Assembly (NCBI RefSeq): GCF_004000765.1
Contig: NZ_BILW01000001.1
Span: 248,001-312,000 of the forward strand
DNA from: Paenibacillus chondroitinus NBRC 15376
GTDB lineage: Bacteria; Bacillota; Bacilli; Paenibacillales; NBRC-103111
Direction: 5' to 3'
DNA length: 64,000 nt
Below the pieces are notes generated by a model. The model made no database searches. It saw only the letters and a program-made list of their open reading frames with translations, and was not told the DNA's origin. The translations under genes were made by a program, and so were the position numbers. The stretch's first letter is position 1; each line of letters starts with the position of its first letter. Positions 8,992-17,607 of this stretch are shown piece by piece.

Positions 8992-10317
8992 ATGGCGAAG
9001 AAAAAATACGTGATTTGCGGCGTGAGCACGAGGGCAAACGGCATGTTTATTCGTCCAATGCTGGAGACGTTCCATCAGCATTGCGAGATTGTCGGCTTGC
9101 TGGATGCGGACTCAAGCCGCTTTGCGAATTGCTTTAGGAAATTTCCGGCGCTGGCAGGGACACCTGTATACGCTCCGGCTCAATTTGAGCAGATGATTCA
9201 GGAAACAAATCCAGACGCTGTCATTGTGGCAGGAGTGGATTACACCCATGCAGATTATATCGTAGGGGGCTTGCAGCACCATCTGGATGTCATCTCGGAG
9301 AAACCGATGGTGACGACTGGCGCTGACTGCAAGCGGGTTTTGGATGCTCAGCATAACAGCAGGGGGAAACTTCACGTCACTTTTAATTATCGGTATTCTC
9401 CGATTCATACAAGAATTAAGGAATTGATTCTGGAAGGCAAAATCGGCCGGGTAACGTCGGTTGATTTGAATTGGTACATTGACACGTATCACGGTGCAAG
9501 CTATTTCAAAAGATGGAACCGCAAACGCAGCAACTCCGGCGGGTTGTCAATTCATAAGAGCACACACCATTTTGATCTTGTAAACTGGTGGATCGGCCAG
9601 AAACCATTGGAAGCGTTCGCATATGGCGCGCTGAACTATTTTGGTCCAGATGGGGAGTTCAATCCCGTAAAGGAAGACGGCAGACACTGCGGGACATGCA
9701 GGGTCAAACCCTCCTGTGCGTATTTCATGCGATGGTCATCACGGAGCAAAGAGGTTGTACCGCCAGACGACCATGTGAATGCGGTTGATATTAAGCCTGA
9801 TAACTTTACAGGATACCGTCCTGACGGGTGTATTTTCGATAGCGAAATTGATATTGAGGATACGTATGCAGCTGTAGTTAAGTACGATAAAGGCGCTATG
9901 TTAAGTTATTCCGTCAATTTCTCGGTGCCGTACGAGGGCTATCGTCTGGCTATTAATGGGACAAAAGGCAGGATTGAAACAAAGGAAATTATGTCCGGAC
10001 GCGCTGCTTTCCATGTGCCTGAGCAAACGATTGACTACTTCCCGCTGTTTGGGGGCAAAGAAACGATACATGTTGTACCGAAAGCCGGCGGGCATGGCGG
10101 TGGCGATCCGCTTATTTTGGAGGATTTATTCCTGGGACCTGATCCGCTGCGTCAATATGACATTATGGCGGGTGCAGAGGCAGGGGCGCTTGCGGTGCTA
10201 ACTGGCGAAGCCGTTTGGAAATCTGCGACTGCCAATCAACCTATACGTTTATCCGATCTATTGATCGAGTCAGAGCTGGCAGAAGTGTCAAGAGGAGGAG
10301 GATCTCATCGTGTTTGA
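8992..10317 (+). CDS. Gfo/Idh/MocA family oxidoreductase
   Basis: This 441-residue NAD(P)-dependent dehydrogenase starts at an ATG after AAGGAGGGATAACATC. The N-terminal Rossmann domain is followed by SEKPMV near residue 103, holding the conserved EKP lysine, then the sheet domain with KSTHHFDLVNWW. A cluster of cysteines, CGTCRVKPSC at about residues 230-240, could bind metal and is absent from the paralogue at 28500. It is the first gene of the operon with the esterase, racemase-fold protein, RuBisCO-like protein and kinase, whose start overlaps follow one another. That placement suggests it oxidises the sugar or sugar acid processed by the rest. The substrate is not known. Confidence 0.85.
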   Translation: MAKKKYVICGVSTRANGMFIRPMLETFHQHCEIVGLLDADSSRFANCFRKFPALAGTPVYAPAQFEQMIQETNPDAVIVAGVDYTHADYIVGGLQHHLDVISEKPMVTTGADCKRVLDAQHNSRGKLHVTFNYRYSPIHTRIKELILEGKIGRVTSVDLNWYIDTYHGASYFKRWNRKRSNSGGLSIHKSTHHFDLVNWWIGQKPLEAFAYGALNYFGPDGEFNPVKEDGRHCGTCRVKPSCAYFMRWSSRSKEVVPPDDHVNAVDIKPDNFTGYRPDGCIFDSEIDIEDTYAAVVKYDKGAMLSYSVNFSVPYEGYRLAINGTKGRIETKEIMSGRAAFHVPEQTIDYFPLFGGKETIHVVPKAGGHGGGDPLILEDLFLGPDPLRQYDIMAGAEAGALAVLTGEAVWKSATANQPIRLSDLLIESELAEVSRGGGSHRV

Positions 10318-12301
10318 AAAGTTTGAAAATGTTCAAATCGCCCATTTTGATGTGAAAAGCCAGCTGCCAAGGTGGATTTACGAATCCGCCATGCGTGCAG
10401 CGGAGAGGGGCGAGCTTGCGCGTGGATCGATCGCAAATAAAACTGATCTTATGCAGCGCCAGAAGGAAATTCGTGAAGGCATCCTCACTTGTATCGGTGG
10501 GTTGCCTGCTTCGGACACACCGTTAAATCCTCAAATTACAGGAAAAGTCTCCGGAAATGGCTTTCATGTAGAGAAAGTGATTTTCGAACCTAGACCGCTC
10601 GTTTATGCAACGGCAAATCTCTATATACCAGATGACGTAACCGAGCCACGTGGCGCAGTCCTAGTGTTGTGCGGACATCGCGAGCAGGCCAAACACTGCG
10701 ACGAATATCAGACGGTATGTCACTATTTGGTGCATGCCGGTCTGATCGTATTGTCGCTAGATCCGGTAGGTCAAGGGGAGCGCTTCGGCTTCTATGATCC
10801 TGAAACAGGGCAAGCGCCAATGACGAGCGTAACGGAGCATGAAAATGTAGGTCGGCAATGCATGCCGGTTGGCGACAGCTTGGCGCGTTATATGCTTCAC
10901 GATGCCATGCGGGCCATTGACTATTTGTGCACAAGACAAGAAGTGAATCCGCAAAGGATCGGAGTAACGGGGCATTCAGGCGGCGGCACCCAAACATCGC
11001 TGCTTATGATGGCCGACGAACGCATCGCTGCTGCAGCCCCGGGCGGATTTATCATGAACAGGCCGTATTTTCTCCTGACCGGCAAAGCGCAAGATGCCGA
11101 ACAGAAATGGCCTGGCTTCTCAGCGTTAGGTTTTGATCACGAAGATATCGTGCTGGCGATGGCGCCTCGCCCTGTACGTGTGCTCGCAACAACGTATGAT
11201 TCCGTCCCGATTGAAGCTCCACGCCATAACGTAGCGGTTAACCGTAGATTCTGGGACATGTATGACAAAGGGGAGCTGCTGGACATTTTTGAAGATGAAA
11301 ATGCTCATCGCTTTTCGATCCCGCTGGCCCGTGCGGCAGCAGAGTTCTTTTCGGAACAACTGTTGGGTCGTAAGGTTACTCCGCAGGATGATGGTATTCA
11401 ATTGCTGCCTGCGGATCAGCTTCACTGCACGCAGAGCGGGCAGGTGATCGGCGAATGTTCGGGTGCCCGCAATACACACGACGAGAACAACGAACGGCTG
11501 GCACAGCTGGAGAAAGCGCGCCATGAGCTGCCGGAAGATCTGCGCAAGAAGCAGGCATTGAAGTGGCTGCGAAATGCCGTGTACTTCAATCGCAAGCCAT
11601 GCGACCTGAATCCGCGTCTTTCCGGAGGCGGTGAGGTGGAGAATCTGTGGGCGCTCAGGACGGTATGGTGGAGCCAACGAGGTTTGCTCAATAATGCTTT
11701 GCAATTTTTTCCGGCTGAAGCAGCGGGCCGCAAGCTGCCCGTTACCATCGCTGTCTGGGATGGAGGGACCAAACAAACGAATGCGCATGCCAAATGGATT
11801 GAGGAGACCTGCGCAGCCGGACGTATTGCCTTGGTGCTCAATCCAGTGGGCATCGGCTCGCTTTTGCCGCACGTGAATTCGCCAGAGGAGAGACCTTACA
11901 AACGTTTCGGCATGATGGACCGCTACACGGATGAGTTAATGTGGCTGGGCGATAGTATGGCAGCCGTACGAACCTACGATGTATTGAGAGCTATTGAATT
12001 AGCAGGAACTCTAAAAAATATCGATGCAGATGATATTGAACTTTACGGCAGTGGGAAGTATGCCATCTATGCGGAGTTAGCCGCATTGCTCGATTCACGC
12101 GTCCAACGCGTATGCTTGGAAAACCGAATGAGCAGTCTTGCGCAGTGGATCAGAGAACCATTTTATGATGAGAATGATTCTTTAAGTTTCATCCTGCCGG
12201 GCATGCTTCGTTATTTCGATATCCCAGATGCAGACAACTGGCTTGAGCAAGAAGGCAGACTCGGTACAGCCATCAAGTATAGGAATAACACCGCAAGCTA
12301 A
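10310..12301 (+). CDS. Large alpha/beta-hydrolase (acetyl-xylan-esterase-like)
   Basis: The 663-residue protein starts at GTG 10310, after AGAGGAGGAGG, and overlaps the preceding gene by eight bases. The N-terminal half is an alpha/beta hydrolase related to the CE7/AXE1 and dienelactone hydrolase group. It has an oxyanion region (VLVLCGHRE), a DPVGQGER segment near residue 147 and the nucleophile elbow GHSGGG near residue 222. ENAHRF around residue 330 may supply the catalytic His. The C-terminal half contains a second hydrolase-like region (LPVTIAVWDGG, NPVGIG) without an obvious GxSxG, so it looks like a degenerate second copy. There is no signal peptide, so it is cytoplasmic. It may deacylate imported sugars before oxidation. 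Confidence 0.75.
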   Translation: MFEKFENVQIAHFDVKSQLPRWIYESAMRAAERGELARGSIANKTDLMQRQKEIREGILTCIGGLPASDTPLNPQITGKVSGNGFHVEKVIFEPRPLVYATANLYIPDDVTEPRGAVLVLCGHREQAKHCDEYQTVCHYLVHAGLIVLSLDPVGQGERFGFYDPETGQAPMTSVTEHENVGRQCMPVGDSLARYMLHDAMRAIDYLCTRQEVNPQRIGVTGHSGGGTQTSLLMMADERIAAAAPGGFIMNRPYFLLTGKAQDAEQKWPGFSALGFDHEDIVLAMAPRPVRVLATTYDSVPIEAPRHNVAVNRRFWDMYDKGELLDIFEDENAHRFSIPLARAAAEFFSEQLLGRKVTPQDDGIQLLPADQLHCTQSGQVIGECSGARNTHDENNERLAQLEKARHELPEDLRKKQALKWLRNAVYFNRKPCDLNPRLSGGGEVENLWALRTVWWSQRGLLNNALQFFPAEAAGRKLPVTIAVWDGGTKQTNAHAKWIEETCAAGRIALVLNPVGIGSLLPHVNSPEERPYKRFGMMDRYTDELMWLGDSMAAVRTYDVLRAIELAGTLKNIDADDIELYGSGKYAIYAELAALLDSRVQRVCLENRMSSLAQWIREPFYDENDSLSFILPGMLRYFDIPDADNWLEQEGRLGTAIKYRNNTAS

Positions 12302-12314
12302 AGGAGGAGAAGGC

Positions 12315-12989
12315 ATGGCTACAGTTGTTGCTGTTTACACGGGTCAAGGGCTGTCGGAACGTATTGGACCGCTGTTTCGGGAGGAATTGCCGGGCTGCCG
12401 CCTCGTCAACATTATCGACGACAGTTTAATTGCCGATGTGATTCAGGCGGGTGGAGTGACTACAGCGGTAGTTCGCCGCTTGGTACAGTATTATCGACAT
12501 GCCGAAGATATCGGCGCTGATGTCATCCTCAATACATGTTCATCGGTAGGTGAAGCAGCGGACCGGGTACGATCATTGTTTAACATTCCGATCGTTAAAA
12601 TCGACGATGACATGGCACGTCAGGTCACCAAAAATTTTAATCAAATTGGTGTGCTCGCTACATTACCTACTACACTCGAGCCGACCAGACAGTTGCTGCA
12701 AAGAGAAGCAGATATTCAAAACCGCAATGTCAGTGTCGTTGACGCCTTGGCGGTAGGCGCTTATCAAGCCTTAATTTCCGGTCAGCCTGAGGAACATGAT
12801 CGTTTGATCTATGAAGCGGCTAAATCAGTAGCCAAACAGGCGGATGTACTTGTGCTGGCTCAGGGGTCCATGGCGAGAATGGAAAAAGCGTTAAGCGAGG
12901 AAACCGGTTTGCCCGTTTATGCTAGTCCGCGTCTAGGCATCATGGCTGTGCGCGCCGAATTGGAGAGACAGGGGAAATATCCATGTTGA
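12315..12989 (+). CDS. Asp/Glu racemase-fold protein with one catalytic cysteine
   Basis: This 224-residue cytoplasmic protein belongs to the aspartate/glutamate/hydantoin racemase superfamily. The ATG at 12315 follows AAGGAGGAGAAGGC; an upstream in-frame extension is rejected because it overlaps the esterase and lacks a site. The first catalytic region, ILNTCSS, has Cys75. At the place of the second catalytic cysteine the sequence reads VLAQGSM, with Gln183. Two-cysteine members are racemases or isomerases. Single-cysteine members include arylmalonate decarboxylase, although there the retained cysteine is the other one. A racemase, isomerase or decarboxylase of a hydroxy- or oxo-acid intermediate is possible. 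Its stop overlaps the start of the RuBisCO-like gene. Confidence 0.75.
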   Translation: MATVVAVYTGQGLSERIGPLFREELPGCRLVNIIDDSLIADVIQAGGVTTAVVRRLVQYYRHAEDIGADVILNTCSSVGEAADRVRSLFNIPIVKIDDDMARQVTKNFNQIGVLATLPTTLEPTRQLLQREADIQNRNVSVVDALAVGAYQALISGQPEEHDRLIYEAAKSVAKQADVLVLAQGSMARMEKALSEETGLPVYASPRLGIMAVRAELERQGKYPC

Positions 12990-14242
12990 AGAACGACCAA
13001 GTCATTGCCACTTATTGGCTCGAAACCGCATTTTCCTTAGAAAAGGCTTGCGAAATTATCGTCAGTGAGCAGTCTACGGGAACGTTCCTCCCACTTCCGA
13101 ATGAAACGGATAGTCTGAAGCAAAAGCATCGCGCGCAGATTTTGTCCATCCAAGAGTTGGAAAGCTCGCCTTTCCCTTCGCTCCCGGGCGCAAAGGTGCC
13201 TGCAGGCAGTAAAGGCGAATTCCGACGCGGCATTGTGAAGATTGCATTCCCCTATGCGAACATTGGGCCTTCAATTCCGAATTTACTTGCGACAGTTGCA
13301 GGAAATCTGTATGAGCTGGAAGAACTGTCAGGGCTTCGGCTGCTGGATCTGGATTTACCGTTGGCGTTTCAAGAACGGTATGAAGGCCCGCAGTTCGGCA
13401 TTTCCGGTACCAGGGAATTAACCGGTGTGCATGGGCGGCCAATCATCGGAACGATTATGAAGCCGAACATTGGATTGCCGACGGAACAGCTGCGGTTGAT
13501 CGTGCGTGAATTGGCCTTGTCCGGGATTGATTTTATCAAGGACGACGAGGTGCATGGGAATCCGCCGTATGCTCCGATTGCCGAGCGCATCAAGGTGGTT
13601 ATGGAAGAAATAGAACGTGCTGCGGACCGAACAGGCAAAAAGACGATGTACGCTTTTAATATTACCGATGATATCGATCCTATGAAACGTCATCTAGAGA
13701 CCGTCGTGAAAGCCGGAGGCAACTGTGTGATGGTCAGCATCAACAGTATCGGATTTGCTGGGCTAGCGCACCTCAGAAAGAATACTTCCGTATGCATACA
13801 CGGACACCGCAACCAATGGGGGATGATGTCACGATACCCGTATCTTGGCATGTCTTTTGCAGCCTATCAAAAATTGTGCCGTCTGGCTGGCGTAGATCAT
13901 CTACATGTGAATGGGCTCAATAACAAGTTCTATGAAGACAATGCCTCCGTCGTAGATAGCGTGCGTGCTTGTATGACGCCGATGTTTGACCCATCGGACA
14001 CTGTGCTTCCCGTGCTGTCATCCAAGCAATGGGCGGGGGCAGCGCCGGAAACATACAGCACACTGGGCACCGTCGATCTGATGAATATTGCCGGCGGCGG
14101 CATTCATGGGCATCCGGGCGGACCTGGAGCAGGATTCCGTAGTCTCGTGCAAGGGTGGGAGGCGGCCTTGGAGGGAATTCCTCTGCATCTGCATGCCGAT
14201 AAACATCCTGAATTGAAGCAAGCTTTAGCAGCATTCGGTTAA
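12983..14242 (+). CDS. RuBisCO-like protein (RLP)
   Basis: The 419-residue protein has the RuBisCO large-subunit fold. GTIMKP holds Lys160 (like Lys175 of spinach RuBisCO). GIDFIKDDE at 181-189 has the carbamylation lysine and acidic metal ligands. HGHR lies at 273-276. GVDHLHVNG is followed by Lys315, spaced like His327 to Lys334, and GGGIHGHPGG lies at 371-380. The main catalytic lysines and metal ligands are therefore kept, but the loop-6 GKLEGE motif is not. There is no small subunit or phosphoribulokinase, so carbon fixation is unlikely. Known RLPs next to DUF1537 kinases act on 3-oxo-isoapionate 4-phosphate (OiaX, OiaT) in D-apiose/apionate catabolism. The adjacent kinase supports a phosphorylated sugar-acid substrate (inference). 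Confidence 0.85.
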   Translation: MLKNDQVIATYWLETAFSLEKACEIIVSEQSTGTFLPLPNETDSLKQKHRAQILSIQELESSPFPSLPGAKVPAGSKGEFRRGIVKIAFPYANIGPSIPNLLATVAGNLYELEELSGLRLLDLDLPLAFQERYEGPQFGISGTRELTGVHGRPIIGTIMKPNIGLPTEQLRLIVRELALSGIDFIKDDEVHGNPPYAPIAERIKVVMEEIERAADRTGKKTMYAFNITDDIDPMKRHLETVVKAGGNCVMVSINSIGFAGLAHLRKNTSVCIHGHRNQWGMMSRYPYLGMSFAAYQKLCRLAGVDHLHVNGLNNKFYEDNASVVDSVRACMTPMFDPSDTVLPVLSSKQWAGAAPETYSTLGTVDLMNIAGGGIHGHPGGPGAGFRSLVQGWEAALEGIPLHLHADKHPELKQALAAFG

Positions 14243-14279
14243 AGCCTGCCACGACGGGGTGGAAGGGAGATGATAACGA

Positions 14280-15638
14280 ATGCGAATCTGTTATTACGGC
14301 GATGACTTCACAGGTTCTACGGATGTGTTAGAGGCGCTCACGACCGGCGGTTTGCGAATGATTCTGTTTATGGATATGCCAGACGTATCGACTTGGCAGG
14401 AGAAATTCAGCCAGTATGACGGCTTTGGCGTGGCGGGTGTAAGCCGGACGATGAGTCCATGCGAGATGGAGATTTCGCTTCAGCCCGCACTTACTGCCCT
14501 CAAGGCATTTCAAGCGCCAATCGTGCATTACAAAATTTGTTCCACTTTCGATTCCTCTCCCTTAACGGGCAGCATAGGTAAGGTTATTGACATCGGACGG
14601 CGTGTGTTTCCGGAACAACGGTTCACACCTCTTCTCGCAGGCTCGCCCGCGTTAAAACGGTATACGGTGTTTGGGAACCATTTTGCCGGGAAAGGGACGG
14701 AAATGCTGCGTTTGGATCGGCATCCCAACATGATGCAGCACCCGGTTACGCCGATGAAGGAAGCGGATCTTCGGGTTCATTTGGCTGAGCAGACATCTTG
14801 CAAGATCGGTTTGATGAGCGTTTTGGATTTGGAGCATCATGGAACGATGCTGAGAGAGCGATTGAATGAGAACCTCAATCAAGCACCCGATGTTTTGCTG
14901 TTTGATGTGTTAACGGACGAACATCTTACCAAAATCGGAGAAATATTTGCGGAAGAGAGCGAGCATGGATCGGTATTTGTCATTGGTTCTTCAGGGGTGG
15001 AGTACGCGCTAGTCTCCCATTGGCAGCAGCGAGGCACATTGCCCGCAGTGTCTGAGCAGAGGAGGGCAGAGCCTGCAGACCGGCTCTTGGTCCTATCAGG
15101 CAGTTGTTCTCCAGCGACTTGTGCGCAAATTGAATGGGCAATGGCGCACGGCTATGCGGGTATTCGCGTGCCAGCGCCTCTTTTTTTCGCAGAGGATTCG
15201 GAAGCGAAATCAGCTCAGGCTATGCTGCTTAGCGAAGCTGAGCGCCAGCTTCGGGCAGGTAAAAACGTTATTTTGTATACTGCGCTAGGTCCGAATGACA
15301 AATCTATTCCGGAAACTCAGCATCAAATGCGTTTGAACGGGCACAACCTGGCTGGAAGCGGTGAGCGAATTGGCGGACGCCTGGGTGAAATGGCGAGTGC
15401 GCTGGTTCAGTCTACAGGAGTCCGGAGAGTTGTGTTGGCTGGAGGGGACACTTCAGGTTTTGCCGTAAAACGAATGAATATGTACGCGCTGGAAATGATA
15501 GCTCCTGTTGTTCCAGGAGGGCCGCTTTGCCGGGCATTTTCGCAGGATGAATGGATGGACGGTTTAGAAATCGTTTTGAAAGGCGGTCAAGTTGGACCAC
15601 CGGATTTCTTCGATCGGGTGCTTCAGGGGTCATCTTGA
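14280..15638 (+). CDS. Four-carbon acid sugar kinase family protein (DUF1537; OiaK-like)
   Basis: This 452-residue kinase has the DUF1537 N-terminal substrate domain, opening with YYGDDFTGSTDVLEAL where the conserved Asp residues bind substrate. The C-terminal nucleotide-binding domain is marked by VVLAGGDTSGFAVKRM and VPGGPLCRAF. The family phosphorylates threonate, erythronate and 3-oxo-isoapionate. Because it directly follows a RuBisCO-like gene, the 3-oxo-isoapionate kinase role is the closest precedent. A tetronate kinase is the alternative, but the PdxA-type dehydrogenase usual in those pathways is absent. The ATG follows GGAAGGGAGATGATAACGA. Confidence 0.8.
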   Translation: MRICYYGDDFTGSTDVLEALTTGGLRMILFMDMPDVSTWQEKFSQYDGFGVAGVSRTMSPCEMEISLQPALTALKAFQAPIVHYKICSTFDSSPLTGSIGKVIDIGRRVFPEQRFTPLLAGSPALKRYTVFGNHFAGKGTEMLRLDRHPNMMQHPVTPMKEADLRVHLAEQTSCKIGLMSVLDLEHHGTMLRERLNENLNQAPDVLLFDVLTDEHLTKIGEIFAEESEHGSVFVIGSSGVEYALVSHWQQRGTLPAVSEQRRAEPADRLLVLSGSCSPATCAQIEWAMAHGYAGIRVPAPLFFAEDSEAKSAQAMLLSEAERQLRAGKNVILYTALGPNDKSIPETQHQMRLNGHNLAGSGERIGGRLGEMASALVQSTGVRRVVLAGGDTSGFAVKRMNMYALEMIAPVVPGGPLCRAFSQDEWMDGLEIVLKGGQVGPPDFFDRVLQGSS

Positions 15639-15670
15639 CTGCCGATCCACGGAAAGAAAGAAGGTTTGAT

Positions 15671-17593
15671 ATGCAGAAGGACACAAAATCCCATCTCATA
15701 CGACGTTATTTTAAGTTTCTAAAACCGTACCGGTACATGATCATGACCATTGTTGGGCTCGGTATTCTGCAATTTGTCGTCCCCATGACGGTACCATGGA
15801 TGACCAAAGTTCTGATTGACGAAGTTCTTCCGCGTAAAGAAAGCTCATGGACTTTATCGAAGGTGATTGGGGTTCTGGGAGGCGTTTACGTTTTCGGAAC
15901 AGCGATTAATTATGTGCGTCAATGGGTGATGGCCAAAATGGGAAATTCCATGGTCATCGATATCCGCTTTCAGCTATATGAACATATGCAAAAGCTTTCT
16001 CAGCGGTTTTACGACAGCCGTCAGGTCGGAAGCATCGTCTCCAGAATACTGAACGATGTGAACGGCGCTCAGAATCTGGTCGGCTCAGGCGTCATTAATC
16101 TGGCGATTGACTTCTTCCTGGTGCTGTTCGCCGGATTTATGCTGTTTCAAATGGATTGGAAACTGGCGTTGTTGTCGCTATGGCTGCTTCCCGTTTATTA
16201 TTTAACGTTTACGAACATTAATGTGCATATTCGCTACGCATGGCGATCTGTCCATCGGCAGATGGAACGAATGTCAGGCGTCCTTGTCGAGCGAATTGCC
16301 GGGATGAAGGTTGTGCAGGCGTTTAGCCGGGAGCGGATGGAGCTGAACCGGTTCAAGAAGCAAGCATCCGCTCATTTTAGCTACGCGATGACGGCTCAAT
16401 TTCTCTCCAACACCCTTGGCCGCATTAGTCAAACCTTTCAAGATTTCGGCGGGCTGATTATTTGGTTCGTTGGGGGAACAATGGTCATCCAGGGCAACAT
16501 GTCGGTAGGAGAATTAATCGCCTTCCAGGCATATTTATCCCAGATGTATGGCCCAATTCAGCGTTTTTCGGATGTGAATGTTACGATTCAGAATTCAATT
16601 GCCAATGTGGAACGAATTTTTGAAGTGTTCGATATTGAACCGGAAATTAAGAACAATGACAATCCCTTGCCGCTGAAAACGTGTAAAGGCGATATCCAGT
16701 TTGACCAAGTCGGGTTCGATTATGTGATTGAAAGGCCTGAAAAGCAGCAAGTTGAGGTCGATCAGAAGGATAAGGATTTGGTCGAGCGCCAAAGACCTGC
16801 CAAACGTTTTTATTGGATTCCGCCGAAAATGAGGCCGGATCCGCCTCTGATGGTTTTGGAGACGAGGGCAGCTCTGAAAGGAATAAGCTTTAAAGCTTGC
16901 AGCGGTGATGTGATAGCGCTTGTCGGCCCAAGTGGCGCAGGCAAGTCTACCATTATTAATTTGCTGCTTCGTTTTTATGATCCGGACGAAGGTTCCGTTT
17001 TGTTGGACGGGGTTGATTTGCGAAATTATGATCTGCATGACCTGCGCAGCCACATGGCGCTTGTGCTTCAGGATAATATTCTGTTTTCCGGAACCGTTTA
17101 TGAGAATATTGCTTATGGCAATCCGAAAGCGGCAAAAGAGCAAATTATCGCTGCAGCACAAGCGGCGAACGCACATGAATTCATCGAAGAGTGGGAACTC
17201 GGATATGAAACGATGATTGGAGAACGCGGCGTTAGGCTATCAGGCGGACAAAAACAACGTATCGCTATTGCGCGAGCGCTGCTTAAGAGTCCCCGGATCC
17301 TCATTTTGGATGAGGCCACGTCGGCACTGGATGCAGAATCTGAACATCTGGTCACTGAAGCGCTGGAGCGGTTAATGCAGGGACGTACGACGTTCGTCAT
17401 CGCCCACCGTTTGGCAACTGTCGTCAGAGCCGATCAAATTCTTGTTATCGACCGGGGACGGATCGTTGAAAGAGGCAAACATCAGGTACTGCTAGCGCAA
17501 CACGGGTTATATCGTGAATTATATGAAAAGCAGTTAAAGGCGATGCGGCCGGATGAGCTGATCGGCTTGGATGCATTGAAACACGAAGCGTAG
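15671..17593 (+). CDS. ABC transporter, fused permease and ATPase (exporter type)
   Basis: The 640-residue half-transporter has a six-helix membrane domain (about residues 20-320) and a C-terminal ATPase. Walker A is GPSGAGKST at 419-427, the signature is LSGGQKQR near 523, Walker B is ILILDEATSALD and the H-loop is FVIAHRL. The ATG at 15671 follows AAAGAAGG; an upstream extension overlaps the kinase gene and is rejected. Between the first ATPase strand and the Walker A region is an extra highly charged insert, about residues 353-398, that ordinary exporters lack. Half-transporters act as dimers; no second half is adjacent, so a homodimer is likely. The next gene encodes a secreted protein 14 bases away, perhaps a functional partner. 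Confidence 0.85.
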   Translation: MQKDTKSHLIRRYFKFLKPYRYMIMTIVGLGILQFVVPMTVPWMTKVLIDEVLPRKESSWTLSKVIGVLGGVYVFGTAINYVRQWVMAKMGNSMVIDIRFQLYEHMQKLSQRFYDSRQVGSIVSRILNDVNGAQNLVGSGVINLAIDFFLVLFAGFMLFQMDWKLALLSLWLLPVYYLTFTNINVHIRYAWRSVHRQMERMSGVLVERIAGMKVVQAFSRERMELNRFKKQASAHFSYAMTAQFLSNTLGRISQTFQDFGGLIIWFVGGTMVIQGNMSVGELIAFQAYLSQMYGPIQRFSDVNVTIQNSIANVERIFEVFDIEPEIKNNDNPLPLKTCKGDIQFDQVGFDYVIERPEKQQVEVDQKDKDLVERQRPAKRFYWIPPKMRPDPPLMVLETRAALKGISFKACSGDVIALVGPSGAGKSTIINLLLRFYDPDEGSVLLDGVDLRNYDLHDLRSHMALVLQDNILFSGTVYENIAYGNPKAAKEQIIAAAQAANAHEFIEEWELGYETMIGERGVRLSGGQKQRIAIARALLKSPRILILDEATSALDAESEHLVTEALERLMQGRTTFVIAHRLATVVRADQILVIDRGRIVERGKHQVLLAQHGLYRELYEKQLKAMRPDELIGLDALKHEA

Positions 17594-17607
17594 AAAGGAA
17601 ACTGCCG

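Noticed and set aside
11126-11872. 248-codon open frame on the minus strand
   Set aside because: It is antisense to the large esterase gene, whose motifs are clear, and shows no family features.
12983-14242. Carbon-fixing RuBisCO
   Set aside because: There is no GKLEGE loop, no small subunit and no phosphoribulokinase, and the neighbours are sugar-acid enzymes.
15551-15670. Longer N-terminus of the ABC exporter
   Set aside because: It overlaps the kinase gene in another frame. The Arg-rich extension is unlike exporters, and ATG 15671 has a better site.
16595-17176. 193-codon open frame on the minus strand
   Set aside because: It is the mirror of the ABC exporter's ATPase region, with no start signal.
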